Shown: positions 24,301-31,572 of the stretch, in pieces
Layout of the letters: each line of letters begins with the position of its first letter
How positions within the stretch are numbered: position 1 is the stretch's first letter
From: Dysosmobacter sp. Marseille-Q4140
Lineage (GTDB): Bacteria > Bacillota > Clostridia > Oscillospirales > Oscillospiraceae
NCBI GenBank assembly: GCA_018228705.1
Contig: CP073694.1
Span: 1,984,001 to 2,048,000, forward strand
Direction of reading: 5' to 3'
DNA length: 64,000 bases
Made by a program: the position numbers and the translations under genes
The notes under the pieces: model-generated
What the model was told of the DNA's origin: nothing
Database searches by the model: none
The model's input: only the letters and a program-made list of their open reading frames with translations

Positions 24301-25896
24301 GTGAGAACGAGCAGACGGAAAACGGCGGCGCGGCTGCGCCGCCAGTTCGGCACGGTGCCGGAGGTGAACTACTTCCCCGGGGATATGGGCCACATCCGGT
24401 CCTACTTCGACTTCCGCCGGGACACCGGCCGGGACGGCTTTTTGTTGGATGAGATCACCTGGAACGACCTGGAGGGGGACGAGGTGTTCCGCCGCATCAA
24501 CCCCGGGCTCACCACCTCCGGGGAGCAGTATCTCTACTACATGCTCCGCAGCCCCGCCCGGGACGAGGGCACCTGGACCGGCCGCCGGGCCCTGATCGGC
24601 CTTATTGGCCGGGACGGGGAGCTGCGGCTGGCATTGCAGCTCCTGCTCTCCCGCCTGGGCCGGGCCCGGCGGGCGGACCTGTGCGGCGCCTTTTACCCGT
24701 CGGAGCGGGGACCGGGGTGGCTGCTGGTGTATCTGGCGATGGTGATTGCAGTGATCGCCGCGGCCTGCGCCCTGCCCTTCGGAAAGGGCCAGGCGGCCAT
24801 GGCGCTGATTTTGCTGCTCTCCGCCAATGCCGGGCTCCACGAATTCCGCCTGCGGCGCATCCAGCGGGACTTTGCCACGGTCAACTACACCGTGGGCATG
24901 GTCCAGACTTTGGAGCGCATCCGAAAGCTGCGGCGGCCGGAGCTGGACCGGTGGCTGGGCGGCAGCTACGCGGCTCTGGATGAGCTGCGGTCCGTGCTGC
25001 GGGTGGGGGCTCTGCCCGCCATGACCGACAACGGCGGCGCCGGGGACCTGCTGACCACGCTGCTGCTGCTGGACCTCATCGCCTACGAGTTTTTGAAGAA
25101 CAAGCTGGGCCGCTGCCACGAGGCGGTCTTTTCGGTCCACGAGGCCCTGGGCAAGCTGGACGCCGCCATCGCCGCCGCCTCCTGGCGGGAGAGCCTCCCC
25201 CGGTGGACGGAGCCGGAGCTGGACTTCTCCGGCGGCCGCGCCCATCTGGAGGCGGAGGGAATGATCCATCCCCTGCTGGAGGAGGCCGTGCCCAACGATT
25301 TTGCCGCCGGGGGGCCCCTGCTCATCACCGGGTCCAACGCCTCCGGCAAATCCACCTACCTCAAGGCCGTGGCCTGGAACGCGGTCCTGGCCCAGAGCCT
25401 TTGCACCTGCCCGGCGGAGCGGTACGCCGCCTCCGCCTTCCGGATCTACACCTCCATGGCATTGCAGGACGACCTGCGCGCCGGGGAGAGCTACTATATC
25501 GTGGAGACCCGGTCCCTAAAGCGCATCCTGGATGCGGCGGCGGAAGAGGGGGCGGTCCTCTGCGCCGTGGACGAAGTGCTGCGGGGCACCAACACCGTGG
25601 AGCGGATTGCCGCCGCCAGCGCCGTGCTGGAGACCCTGGCGGACCGGGGCGCGCTGTGCCTGGCCGCCACCCACGACGGCGAGCTGGGCCCCCTGCTCGC
25701 CGGACGCTACGCCGAGGGCCACTTCACCGAGCAGCTGGAGGGGGACGCCATCTTCTTCGACTACCGGCTCCGCCCCGGCCCCGCCGTCACCCGCAACGCC
25801 ATCGAGCTGCTGCGGATCATGGGGGTGGAGGCGGACGTGGTGGACCGTGCCCGCCGCCGGGCCGGGCGGTATCTGGACACGGGCCGGTGGTCGTAA
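24301..25896 (+). CDS. MutS-like ATPase with membrane segments
   Basis: A 531-residue protein of the MutS family, lacking the mismatch-recognition domains I and II. The C-terminal ATPase has Walker A ITGSNASGKSTYL (about 342-354), a Walker B-like VLCAVDEVLRGTNTVER (about 419-435) and the helical end. The middle is a MutS lever region. Between residues about 140 and 180 are two hydrophobic helices (LLVYLAMVIAVIAAACALPF and AAMALILLLSANAGL), so it is probably membrane bound. Such proteins are common in Clostridia; their function is unknown and is unlikely to be classical mismatch repair. GTG start, GGAG 9 nt upstream. Confidence 0.85.
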   Translation: MRTSRRKTAARLRRQFGTVPEVNYFPGDMGHIRSYFDFRRDTGRDGFLLDEITWNDLEGDEVFRRINPGLTTSGEQYLYYMLRSPARDEGTWTGRRALIGLIGRDGELRLALQLLLSRLGRARRADLCGAFYPSERGPGWLLVYLAMVIAVIAAACALPFGKGQAAMALILLLSANAGLHEFRLRRIQRDFATVNYTVGMVQTLERIRKLRRPELDRWLGGSYAALDELRSVLRVGALPAMTDNGGAGDLLTTLLLLDLIAYEFLKNKLGRCHEAVFSVHEALGKLDAAIAAASWRESLPRWTEPELDFSGGRAHLEAEGMIHPLLEEAVPNDFAAGGPLLITGSNASGKSTYLKAVAWNAVLAQSLCTCPAERYAASAFRIYTSMALQDDLRAGESYYIVETRSLKRILDAAAEEGAVLCAVDEVLRGTNTVERIAAASAVLETLADRGALCLAATHDGELGPLLAGRYAEGHFTEQLEGDAIFFDYRLRPGPAVTRNAIELLRIMGVEADVVDRARRRAGRYLDTGRWS

Positions 25897-25938
25897 CCGG
25901 GGGAAATCAAAAAAACAGGGGAAAAACGGAAATTTTTC

Positions 25939-25966
25939 TTGACAATTTTCTCCCTTGCTGTATAAT
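25939..25966 (+). promoter_or_regulatory. Promoter of the rpsF-ssb-rpsR operon
   Basis: Consensus TTGACA (25939-25944) and TATAAT (25961-25966) with a 16-bp spacer, the strongest promoter in the window. The ~70-nt leader before rpsF contains a hairpin-forming CTCTCAT...ATGAGGG and might hold the S6:S18 autoregulatory site known in other bacteria, not proven here. Confidence 0.92.
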
Positions 25967-26043
25967 AATAAGGCTCGCAGTCTGCGGGCTATCCTTGCTC
26001 TCATCTGAGAATGAGGGCCATTTGTCCAAAAGGAGGTGCAAAC

Positions 26044-26340
26044 ATGGCAAAGGTTTCTGCCAATTATGAGGTCGTGTATATCATCGACCCTGCACAGGGT
26101 GAGGAGGGCATCGCCGCTCTGGTGGCGAAGTTCCGTACCCTGGCCGAGCAGCACGCTTCCGCCGTTGAGGTGGAGGAGTGGGGCAGCCGCAAGCTGGCTT
26201 ATCCCATCAACTTCAAGTCCGAGGGTTACTACGTGCTCATGAGCTTCACCAGCGAGCCTTCCTTCCCCAAGGAGCTGGATCGTGTTCTGGGCATTACCGA
26301 CGGCATCATGCGGTCCCTGATCGTCTGCAAGGGCGAGTAA
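26044..26340 (+). CDS. rpsF: 30S ribosomal protein S6
   Basis: A 98-residue protein that pairs with S18 on the 30S platform. It begins YEVVYIIDP after a short lead and contains VEEWGSRKLAYPINFKSEGY in the expected position. The start has AAAGGAGG. It opens the classic rpsF-ssb-rpsR operon. Codons here and in rpsT are slightly less GC-biased than neighbours, as expected for highly expressed genes. Confidence 0.97.
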   Translation: MAKVSANYEVVYIIDPAQGEEGIAALVAKFRTLAEQHASAVEVEEWGSRKLAYPINFKSEGYYVLMSFTSEPSFPKELDRVLGITDGIMRSLIVCKGE

Positions 26341-26353
26341 GGAGGCCGGGCTC

Positions 26354-26821
26354 ATGCTCAACAGAATCATCCTCATGGGTCGCCTGACCCGTGACCCCGA
26401 GCTGCGCCGCACCGGAAGCGGCACCCCCGTCACGTCCTTCTCCCTGGCCGTGGACCGGGACTTCAAGTCCCAGAGCGGCGAGAAGGAGACCGACTTCATC
26501 GACGTGGTGGCCTGGCGCAGCACCGCGGAGTTCGTCAGCAAGTACTTCACCAAGGGCCGCATGGCCGTGGTGGAGGGCCGGCTGCAGATCCGCGACTGGA
26601 CGGACCGGGACGGCGGAAAGCGCAGAAGCGCCGAAGTCGTGGCCGACAACGTCTATTTCGGTGATTCCAAGCGGGACGGCGGCAGCGATTTCGGCGCGCC
26701 CCCCGCGTACGGAGCCCCCGCTTCCTACGGAGCGCCCGCCGCTGGCCGCGGCGCCGCCCCCGCCGGAGGCATGTCCGACTTCGCCGAGATCGGCGAGGAG
26801 GACGGCGAGCTGCCGTTTTGA
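26354..26821 (+). CDS. ssb: Single-stranded DNA-binding protein
   Basis: A 155-residue SSB. The OB-fold (about 1-105) begins MLNRIILMGRLTRDPELR, with the FSLAVDR and FIDVVAWR strands. A flexible Gly/Pro/Ala/Tyr-rich linker (about 108-140) leads to the acidic tip ending E-D-G-E-L-P-F, the docking tail for repair and replication partners. It lies 13 bp after rpsF. Confidence 0.97.
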   Translation: MLNRIILMGRLTRDPELRRTGSGTPVTSFSLAVDRDFKSQSGEKETDFIDVVAWRSTAEFVSKYFTKGRMAVVEGRLQIRDWTDRDGGKRRSAEVVADNVYFGDSKRDGGSDFGAPPAYGAPASYGAPAAGRGAAPAGGMSDFAEIGEEDGELPF

Positions 26822-26905
26822 TTTTCTGTGCCGTTTGCCGGCACTTTTCCTCAGCCCCGCCTTTACGGGAAGCTGATCACACTTTGATAAAGGAGGAACC
26901 CTCAC

Positions 26906-27157
26906 ATGGCCATTGATCGTGAAGCCAGACCCGCGCGCCCTGCCCGCGGCAAGCGCCGTAAGGTTTGCCAGTTCTGCGCGGACAAGTGCGAGTATATCGA
27001 TTACAAGGACGCCGCCAAGCTGCGCCGTTTCGTGTCCGAGCGGTCCAAGATCCTGCCCCGCCGGACCACCGGTACCTGCGCCATGCATCAGCGCCAGCTG
27101 ACCGAGGCCATCAAGCGCGCCCGTCAGATCGCTCTGCTGCCCTACGTGACCGAGTAA
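26906..27157 (+). CDS. rpsR: 30S ribosomal protein S18
   Basis: An 83-residue basic protein of the small subunit platform. [17 protein letters not shown] (about 19-35) retains zinc-ribbon-like cysteines, and [20 protein letters not shown] is the S18 signature stretch. A strong AAAGGAGG lies upstream. It closes the operon. Confidence 0.97.
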   Translation: MAIDREARPARPARGKRRKVCQFCADKCEYIDYKDAAKLRRFVSERSKILPRRTTGTCAMHQRQLTEAIKRARQIALLPYVTE

Positions 27158-27165
27158 ATCACTTA

Positions 27166-27200
27166 AAAAATCCCGTCCCGCTTTTGGGACGGGATTTTTA
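27166..27200 (+). terminator. Terminator of the rpsF operon
   Basis: An 11-bp stem (27169-27179 with 27186-27196) flanked by A- and T-runs, 11 bp after rpsR. Confidence 0.95.
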
Positions 27201-27237
27201 TTTCGTCTGAAAAGGCCCATGGCCTTTTCAGACGAAA
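27201..27237. repeat. 17-bp perfect inverted repeat
   Basis: A perfect 17-bp palindrome (27201-27217 with 27221-27237) around a 3-nt centre, immediately after the operon terminator. It has no T-run on either side, so it is not an ordinary terminator; it could be a protein-binding site, an RNA processing hairpin or a remnant of a repeat. Confidence 0.75.
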
Positions 27238-27462
27238 GATTTCATGGCAAAGCGGACTCGATTTCCCTGGAAATGACGGGATCAAAAAGATTCCGCCGCC
27301 TGTGGGCGGCGGAAAAGAGGCTTCGGGCGGCAGAACTCCGTGAGACACCGCTTCCCGCAAGGGGAACGGGATGAGGCGCGGGAGACGAAAGGCGCCCTGC
27401 CGGACCGCTCCCCTGCCCACAGCGCGTGTCAGCCCCGGCCCGTCGGGCCGGGGCTGACGCCC
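27238..27462. other. Intergenic region rich in palindromes, no gene seen
   Basis: This stretch holds ATTTCCCTGGAAAT-type and CCGCC/GGCGG hairpins (27291-27314) and, next to spoIIP, a 13-bp perfect GC hairpin at 27429-27456 that probably ends spoIIP transcription although no T-run follows. The short open frames crossing it have no ribosome site and low-complexity products, so I annotate no gene. Confidence 0.6.
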
Positions 27463-28623
27463 TCACTTCCCCAGCTCGATCAGAAGCTGGGCCATCTGCC
27501 GGGCGAAGAGGCGGCCCGCCAGGGCGGCCTCCTCCGGGGAGTTGCCGGCGGCGCCCACCTCCAGCAGCAGCGACCCGGTGGTGGCGTGCTGGTTGTACCG
27601 GGAGTTGCGCAGCAGCATGGGCCGCATCAGCGTGGGATACTGTTCCAGCACCCGGCTCTGGAGGGCTACTCCCAGCTTCAGATTCTCGATCCAGTCCGGG
27701 TGGGCAAGGCCGCTGCCGTCGCTGCCCATGACCAATGTCAGCTGGGCGGCGGTGCCCTCCCCCTCCACGGTGGAGACCACCTTGTACTGGTTGCCCTCGC
27801 TGTCGGCGATGGCGTCCCGGTGGATGTCCAGGATAAAGCGGATGGAGGGGTACTGGGCCAGGTAGCTCTCGATGGCCGCCAGGGACCGGTCGTAGGCCCC
27901 GGAGTAGGAGGGGTAGTCGTACAGGGTCCGGTCGTGGAGGACGGAGATCCCCGCCGCGGTGAATTCCTCCGCCATCTCGTCCCCCACCTTCACCACGTTG
28001 TAGCGGGTGTCGGTGGTCCGGTGGTCCCCGGACCAGACCACCTCCGTGTCCCCGGCGGGAGTGTAGGACTCGCTGCCGTGGCTGTGGAGGATCAGGATCT
28101 GGGGCGAGCCGTCCACCAGCCGGGCGTCAAAGGGCTCTGTCAGCTCCGACACGGTCAGGGCGTGGTCCGTGCTGTTGCTGATGTACACGGAGCCGCAGAC
28201 CGTGTAGCCGCTGGGGTCCGTGGGGACCAATGTCCGGGCGGCCACGCCGTTGTCGGCGGCCTCCGGGGCCTCCAGGGGCGTCTCCGTCACCGGCTCGGTG
28301 ACGATCTCCTCTGTCTCCCCCTCCGCCTCCGGTCGCTCTTCCCGGTCCGAGGACCACAGCTCCGCCACCGCCGGCCGGGCCGACAGCAGCAGGGGCGACT
28401 CCCCGATGGCCAGGGCCGCGGCGGCGGAGAGCTGGTCGGCCTGCCACAGGTCCCCCAGCTCCCAGTGGAGGATGCCCTGGGGCGCGGAGGCCCGCAGGGC
28501 CGTCCAGGCCTCCGAAAAGGTATCGCTGCCGGCGGTGACCGCCGCTGCCCACAGCGTTCCCGCCGCCAGGCACACCGCTCCGCCCCGCCGCAGGGCGCCG
28601 GAGAAAAAAGCCCGTCGCTTCAT
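27463..28623 (-). CDS. spoIIP: Stage II sporulation protein P
   Basis: A 386-residue cell-wall hydrolase of the engulfment complex (with SpoIID and SpoIIM), an amidase and endopeptidase acting on septal peptidoglycan. After an N-terminal membrane anchor (about 10-32) and a linker rich in Glu/Pro (about 95-125), the SpoIIP domain (about 185-380) shows ILILHSHGSESY with the metal histidine, FILDIHRDA and NSRYNQHATTGSLLLEVG with a catalytic glutamate. The ATG follows GAGGTGA. It stands alone between rpsR and the thiamin genes. Confidence 0.94.
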   Translation of the reverse strand: MKRRAFFSGALRRGGAVCLAAGTLWAAAVTAGSDTFSEAWTALRASAPQGILHWELGDLWQADQLSAAAALAIGESPLLLSARPAVAELWSSDREERPEAEGETEEIVTEPVTETPLEAPEAADNGVAARTLVPTDPSGYTVCGSVYISNSTDHALTVSELTEPFDARLVDGSPQILILHSHGSESYTPAGDTEVVWSGDHRTTDTRYNVVKVGDEMAEEFTAAGISVLHDRTLYDYPSYSGAYDRSLAAIESYLAQYPSIRFILDIHRDAIADSEGNQYKVVSTVEGEGTAAQLTLVMGSDGSGLAHPDWIENLKLGVALQSRVLEQYPTLMRPMLLRNSRYNQHATTGSLLLEVGAAGNSPEEAALAGRLFARQMAQLLIELGK

Positions 28624-28674
28624 TCGTCTCACCTCTGGGACAACCTTATGCGCCGCCGGGGCAAAGTAGACCGG

Positions 28675-28706
28675 AAAAAACGGAAGCGCCGCAGGCGCTC
28701 CCGTTT
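28675..28706 (-). terminator. Terminator of thiW-thiM
   Basis: Reading leftward from thiM, a stem with one mismatch (28694-28706 region with 28681-28690) is followed by TTTTTTCC. It lies 16 bp after the thiM stop. Confidence 0.85.
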
Positions 28707-28721
28707 GGGACAAGATGGGAT

Positions 28722-29525
28722 TTACAGCTGCTCGATCCGGGCCAGAGCGGCGAAGTCGGCGGGGGTGAGGCTGGCGGCGGCATCCATCAGGGCGGCGCGG
28801 AAGGTGCCGGGGCCCCTTCCCGCGGCGGCCTCTTCCGCCCGGCGGGAGCAGACCTTCCAGAAGGCGGAGGCCAGCACGGCGGCCTTGGCGGGGTCCGGCT
28901 CCACAGCGGCGAACACGCCGCACAGCACCGAGAGCATACAGCCCGTGCCGGTGACAAAGGCCATGAGATCGCTGCCGCCGGGCAGGCACCAGGCGGCGGC
29001 GCCGTCGGTGACGATGTCCTCCGGCCCGCTCAGCAGCACCGCCGTGTGGCGGCGGAGGGCCAGGGCTTTCGCCGCGGCCAGGCGGGCGTCCCGGCTGGCG
29101 GGATCGGGGCTGTCCACCCCCTGCTCCCGGCCGCTCTCCCCGGCCAGGGCCCGGGCCTCCCCCAGGTTCACCCGGAGGATGGAGGGCGTGGCGAGGTGCA
29201 GCAGCTCCCGGACCCGCCGCAGGCGCCAGGGGGAGGCCCCCACGCCCACCGGGTCCAGCACCACCGGCTGGGAAGCGGCGCCCGCCGCCTTGGCGCACAG
29301 GGCGCAGACCTCGAAGCGGATCTCATCCGGCGTGCCGGTGTTGAGCACCGTGGCGTCGGAGAGGGCGGTGATGTCCGCCATCTCCTCCGGCGCGTGGGCC
29401 ATCATGGGGCTGGCCCCCACCGCCAGGGCAAGGTTGGCGCAGTCGCCCGCGGTGACGATGTTGCTGACGCAGTGGATGAGGGGACGGCGCTGCCGGACCT
29501 CCTCCAGCCGGGTGAAATCGATCAT
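28722..29525 (-). CDS. thiM: Hydroxyethylthiazole kinase
   Basis: A 267-residue ribokinase-fold enzyme phosphorylating 4-methyl-5-(2-hydroxyethyl)thiazole, the thiazole half of thiamin. Signature stretches are PLIHCVSNIVTAGDCANLALAVG split at the N-terminus, NTGTPDE, LDPVGVGASP near 96 and GTGCMLSVLCG near 190, the anion-hole turn. It is downstream of the thiW transporter gene (28 bp gap), under the minus-strand TPP riboswitch: uptake plus activation of salvaged thiazole. Confidence 0.96.
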   Translation of the reverse strand: MIDFTRLEEVRQRRPLIHCVSNIVTAGDCANLALAVGASPMMAHAPEEMADITALSDATVLNTGTPDEIRFEVCALCAKAAGAASQPVVLDPVGVGASPWRLRRVRELLHLATPSILRVNLGEARALAGESGREQGVDSPDPASRDARLAAAKALALRRHTAVLLSGPEDIVTDGAAAWCLPGGSDLMAFVTGTGCMLSVLCGVFAAVEPDPAKAAVLASAFWKVCSRRAEEAAAGRGPGTFRAALMDAAASLTPADFAALARIEQL

Positions 29526-29553
29526 GGATACACGCTCCTTGGGAGAGAATGCC

Positions 29554-30072
29554 TCAGCGGCTCAGGGTGGCCTGCATGGAGTGCAGGGCGCCGCTCTTCT
29601 TCAGGGCGGTCACCAGCACGCCGGCGATGATGGACCCGCCCACGGTGGACACCAGGAAGGGCACCACATAGGCAGTGTAGCCAATGGAGCCGGCCACCAC
29701 GCCCATGAAGGCGATGGCGATGGGGTAGGACAGCAGGCCGCCGATGATGCCGGTGCCGAACACCTCGGCGCACAGGGTGCCCAGCAGGTTCTTGGACTTC
29801 CAGTACACCAGGCCGCACAGCAGCGCGCCGCACATGCTGCCCGGGAAGGCCAGCAGGGACCCCAGGCCCAGAAGGTTGCGCAGGAGGCTGGCCACGAAGG
29901 CCACGGCCACGCCGTACCAGGGACCCAGGAACACGGCGCACAGGACGTTCACCATGTGCTGCACCGGGGCGCACTTGCTGGAAAAGACGGGGAAGGAGAA
30001 CAGGCTCCCCACGACGGCCACGGCGCACAGCACGCCGGCCAGGGCCAGCTTCTTGGTGGAAATGCTTCTCAT
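29554..30072 (-). CDS. thiW: ThiW-type ECF transporter S component (thiazole uptake)
   Basis: A 172-residue membrane protein with about five to six helices, the size of ECF substrate-binding components. FSSKCAPVQHMVNVLCAVFLG (its middle part) and PGSMCGALLCG match the ThiW family, assigned to hydroxyethylthiazole uptake from its constant link to thiM and TPP riboswitches. The general ECF ATPases and T subunit must be encoded elsewhere. The ATG following AAAGGAG at 9 nt is used; the frame extends 17 codons upstream with no ribosome site. Confidence 0.9.
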   Translation of the reverse strand: MRSISTKKLALAGVLCAVAVVGSLFSFPVFSSKCAPVQHMVNVLCAVFLGPWYGVAVAFVASLLRNLLGLGSLLAFPGSMCGALLCGLVYWKSKNLLGTLCAEVFGTGIIGGLLSYPIAIAFMGVVAGSIGYTAYVVPFLVSTVGGSIIAGVLVTALKKSGALHSMQATLSR

Positions 30073-30341
30073 GACAAAAAACTCCTTTGATGAAAGAATG
30101 GCAGGGAGAAAACGGCGATCCAAGGCAGCGTCTCCCCCTTGCAGGGCAAGGCACAGGCGGATACACCTCCGCCTGCGGAGAAATGCGGTCGAGGCTCACT
30201 GGCCTCCTCTCACGCCGGAACACGGCTTCCCATCGCTGCTTGGCCGGCCCGGACCCAGGGCGCTCCCCCTCGGCCCGCTCCCGGATGGCCCGGGGCGCCG
30301 GAAAACGGTTTTCTCTCCACGCTCCTTTCTCAAAAGAGTGG
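30073..30341 (-). other. Long leader of thiW, no gene seen
   Basis: About 270 nt separate the riboswitch terminator from thiW. It contains a hairpin with 8-bp GC arms (30151-30173 area) and a CCTTGC/GCAAGG stem, but no convincing reading frame; a 36-codon frame after an AAAGGAGC near 30325 exists on the minus strand and has an Arg/Pro/Gly-rich low-complexity product. It may be a second control layer or simply decayed sequence. Confidence 0.5.
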
Positions 30342-30377
30342 AAAAAACGGCGGGGACCCACCTGGGCCGCCCGCCGC
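30342..30377 (-). terminator. Riboswitch terminator of thiW-thiM
   Basis: On the minus strand a GC-rich stem closed by CGGCGGG/CCCGCCG is followed by TTTTTT, 15 nt downstream of the TPP aptamer. This is a standard transcription-attenuation platform. Confidence 0.85.
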
Positions 30378-30392
30378 GTCAGCTCGGATGAT

Positions 30393-30472
30393 GACTTCCT
30401 ACGGTGGCATTACCCACATCAGGTGGAGGGTCGAAGCGGTCGCTTCCTCTCAGCCGAATGGCTCCCCTGTGT
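30393..30472 (-). promoter_or_regulatory. TPP riboswitch controlling thiW-thiM
   Basis: On the minus strand the conserved thi-box elements follow each other: GGGGAGCC, GGCTGAGAGG, ACCCTCCACCTGAT, then GGGTAATGCCA and CGTAGGAAG. The CTGAGA and ACCTGAT cores that contact thiamin pyrophosphate are intact. With the terminator behind it, high TPP should switch the operon off. Confidence 0.95.
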
Positions 30473-30485
30473 TTTTACGAGGTCT

Positions 30486-30514
30486 ATTATGGCACCGCCA
30501 ACCGGGGTTGTCAA
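30486..30514 (-). promoter_or_regulatory. Promoter of the thiW-thiM riboswitch operon
   Basis: On the minus strand TTGACA (30514-30509) and CATAAT (30491-30486) are 17 bp apart, just upstream of the aptamer. Confidence 0.85.
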
Positions 30515-30556
30515 GGGCGGCGGCAAAAAGATCGTGAAAAAATCCACGGACTGCCC

Positions 30557-30585
30557 TTGCAATGTGGAAAAAAGAGGCGTATATT
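30557..30585 (+). promoter_or_regulatory. Promoter of the thiE operon
   Basis: TTGCAA (30557-30562) and TATATT (30580-30585) with a 17-bp spacer, just before the plus-strand TPP aptamer. It stands back to back with the thiW promoter, 42 bp away. Confidence 0.8.
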
Positions 30586-30597
30586 AAACAATAAGTA

Positions 30598-30690
30598 AAC
30601 AAAGGGGAGTCCGTATCGCCGGGCTGAGAGGGGACCGTCAAGGTCCCGACCTGACCTGATTTGGATCATGCCAACGTAGGGAAATCATGG
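30598..30690 (+). promoter_or_regulatory. TPP riboswitch controlling thiE-thiD-thiT-tenA-cytX
   Basis: The thi-box is complete: GGGGAGTCC, GGGCTGAGAGG, a P3 stem GGGACC/GGTCCC, GACCTGACCTGATTTGGATC, and CATGCCAACGTAGGGAA. It precedes a terminator and the thiE start, so it should repress the operon when TPP is plentiful. Confidence 0.96.
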
Positions 30691-30699
30691 GGCGTATCG

Positions 30700-30737
30700 C
30701 CGCGGACGACCGATTTTGGTGTGTCCGCGGTTTTTTG
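30700..30737 (+). terminator. Riboswitch terminator before thiE
   Basis: An 8-bp stem CCGCGGAC/GTCCGCGG (30700-30707 with 30723-30730) followed by TTTTTTG, 10 nt after the aptamer and 20 bp before thiE. It is the expression platform. Confidence 0.9.
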
Positions 30738-30756
30738 CGTCATAAGGAGGAGCCAT

Positions 30757-31401
30757 ATGAAACTCAACGGAAGCCAGCTGCGGCTGTATGCCGTCACCGA
30801 CCGGGCCTGGGCGGCGGACGAGGACGCCCTCATGGACCAGATCGCCGCCGCCATCGACGGCGGCGCGGGCATCGTGCAGCTGCGGGAAAAGCACCTGGAC
30901 CACGATGCCTTTTTAAAGGAGGCGAAGCGCTTTGTGGCGCTGTGCCGGGAGAAGGGCGCCGTCAGCATCATCAACGACGATGTGGACATCGCCCTGGCGG
31001 CGGACGCCGACGGCGTCCACGTGGGCCAGGAGGACCTGGCCGCCGGCCGGGCCCGGGAGGTCCTGGGGCCGGACAAGATCGTGGGCGTCTCCGCCCACAA
31101 TGTGACCGAGGCCCTGGCGGCCCAGGCGGCGGGAGCCGACTATTTGGGCGTGGGCGCCGCCTTTTCGACCGGCACCAAGACCGACGCCAAGCCCATCACC
31201 CGGGAGACCATCCGCGCCGTCACGGCGGCGGTGGACATCCCGGCGGTGGCCATCGGCGGCATCACCCGGGAGAACCTGCCCCAGCTCTCCGGCTGCGGCC
31301 TTGCGGGCGTGGCGGTGGTCTCCGCCCTGTTCGCCCAACCGGATGTGAAGGCTGCGGCCAGGGAGCTGCTGGCCTTGTCCGAGGAGATGGCCCGGAACTG
31401 A
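30757..31401 (+). CDS. thiE: Thiamin-phosphate synthase
   Basis: A 214-residue TIM-barrel enzyme joining HMP pyrophosphate to thiazole phosphate. Signature blocks are LYAVTDR (about 9-15), IVQLREKHLD (about 39-48), INDDVDIALAADADGVHVGQED (72-93, with the pyrophosphate/metal aspartates) and YLGVGAAFSTGTKTDA near 128-143, then AIGGIT. The ATG after AAGGAGG follows the riboswitch platform. It is the step where the two salvage branches encoded here meet. Confidence 0.96.
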   Translation: MKLNGSQLRLYAVTDRAWAADEDALMDQIAAAIDGGAGIVQLREKHLDHDAFLKEAKRFVALCREKGAVSIINDDVDIALAADADGVHVGQEDLAAGRAREVLGPDKIVGVSAHNVTEALAAQAAGADYLGVGAAFSTGTKTDAKPITRETIRAVTAAVDIPAVAIGGITRENLPQLSGCGLAGVAVVSALFAQPDVKAAARELLALSEEMARN

Positions 31402-31572
31402 AGTTGTCCCAACCCGGCGAAAGATCGCTTTCGCCGGAGAAGGAGGAAATTTCCCGTCCGGCGGAGCGTTCCGCGGTCGAGGGAAGGGAAATTTCCGACG
31501 CGCGGTACATTGGGGGCACCACCTTGTATCGCCTTATAAAACTGTGCTGTTGAAAAGAAAGGAGAAACGAAT
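31402..31572 (+). other. thiE-thiD spacer with strong hairpins
   Basis: Within an otherwise tight operon this 171-bp gap holds a 10-bp perfect hairpin (31414-31437) and a larger imperfect one with GGAAATTTCCC/GGGAAATTTCC arms (about 31446-31497). Neither has a T-run. They could stabilise or process the mRNA between thiE and thiD, or be relics of a palindromic repeat. No gene seen. Confidence 0.55.

Noticed and set aside
27340..30090. A 916-codon plus-strand frame over spoIIP, thiM and thiW
   Set aside because: It lies antisense to three well-supported genes, has low-complexity content and no ribosome site. Long antisense frames are common in this GC-rich sequence.
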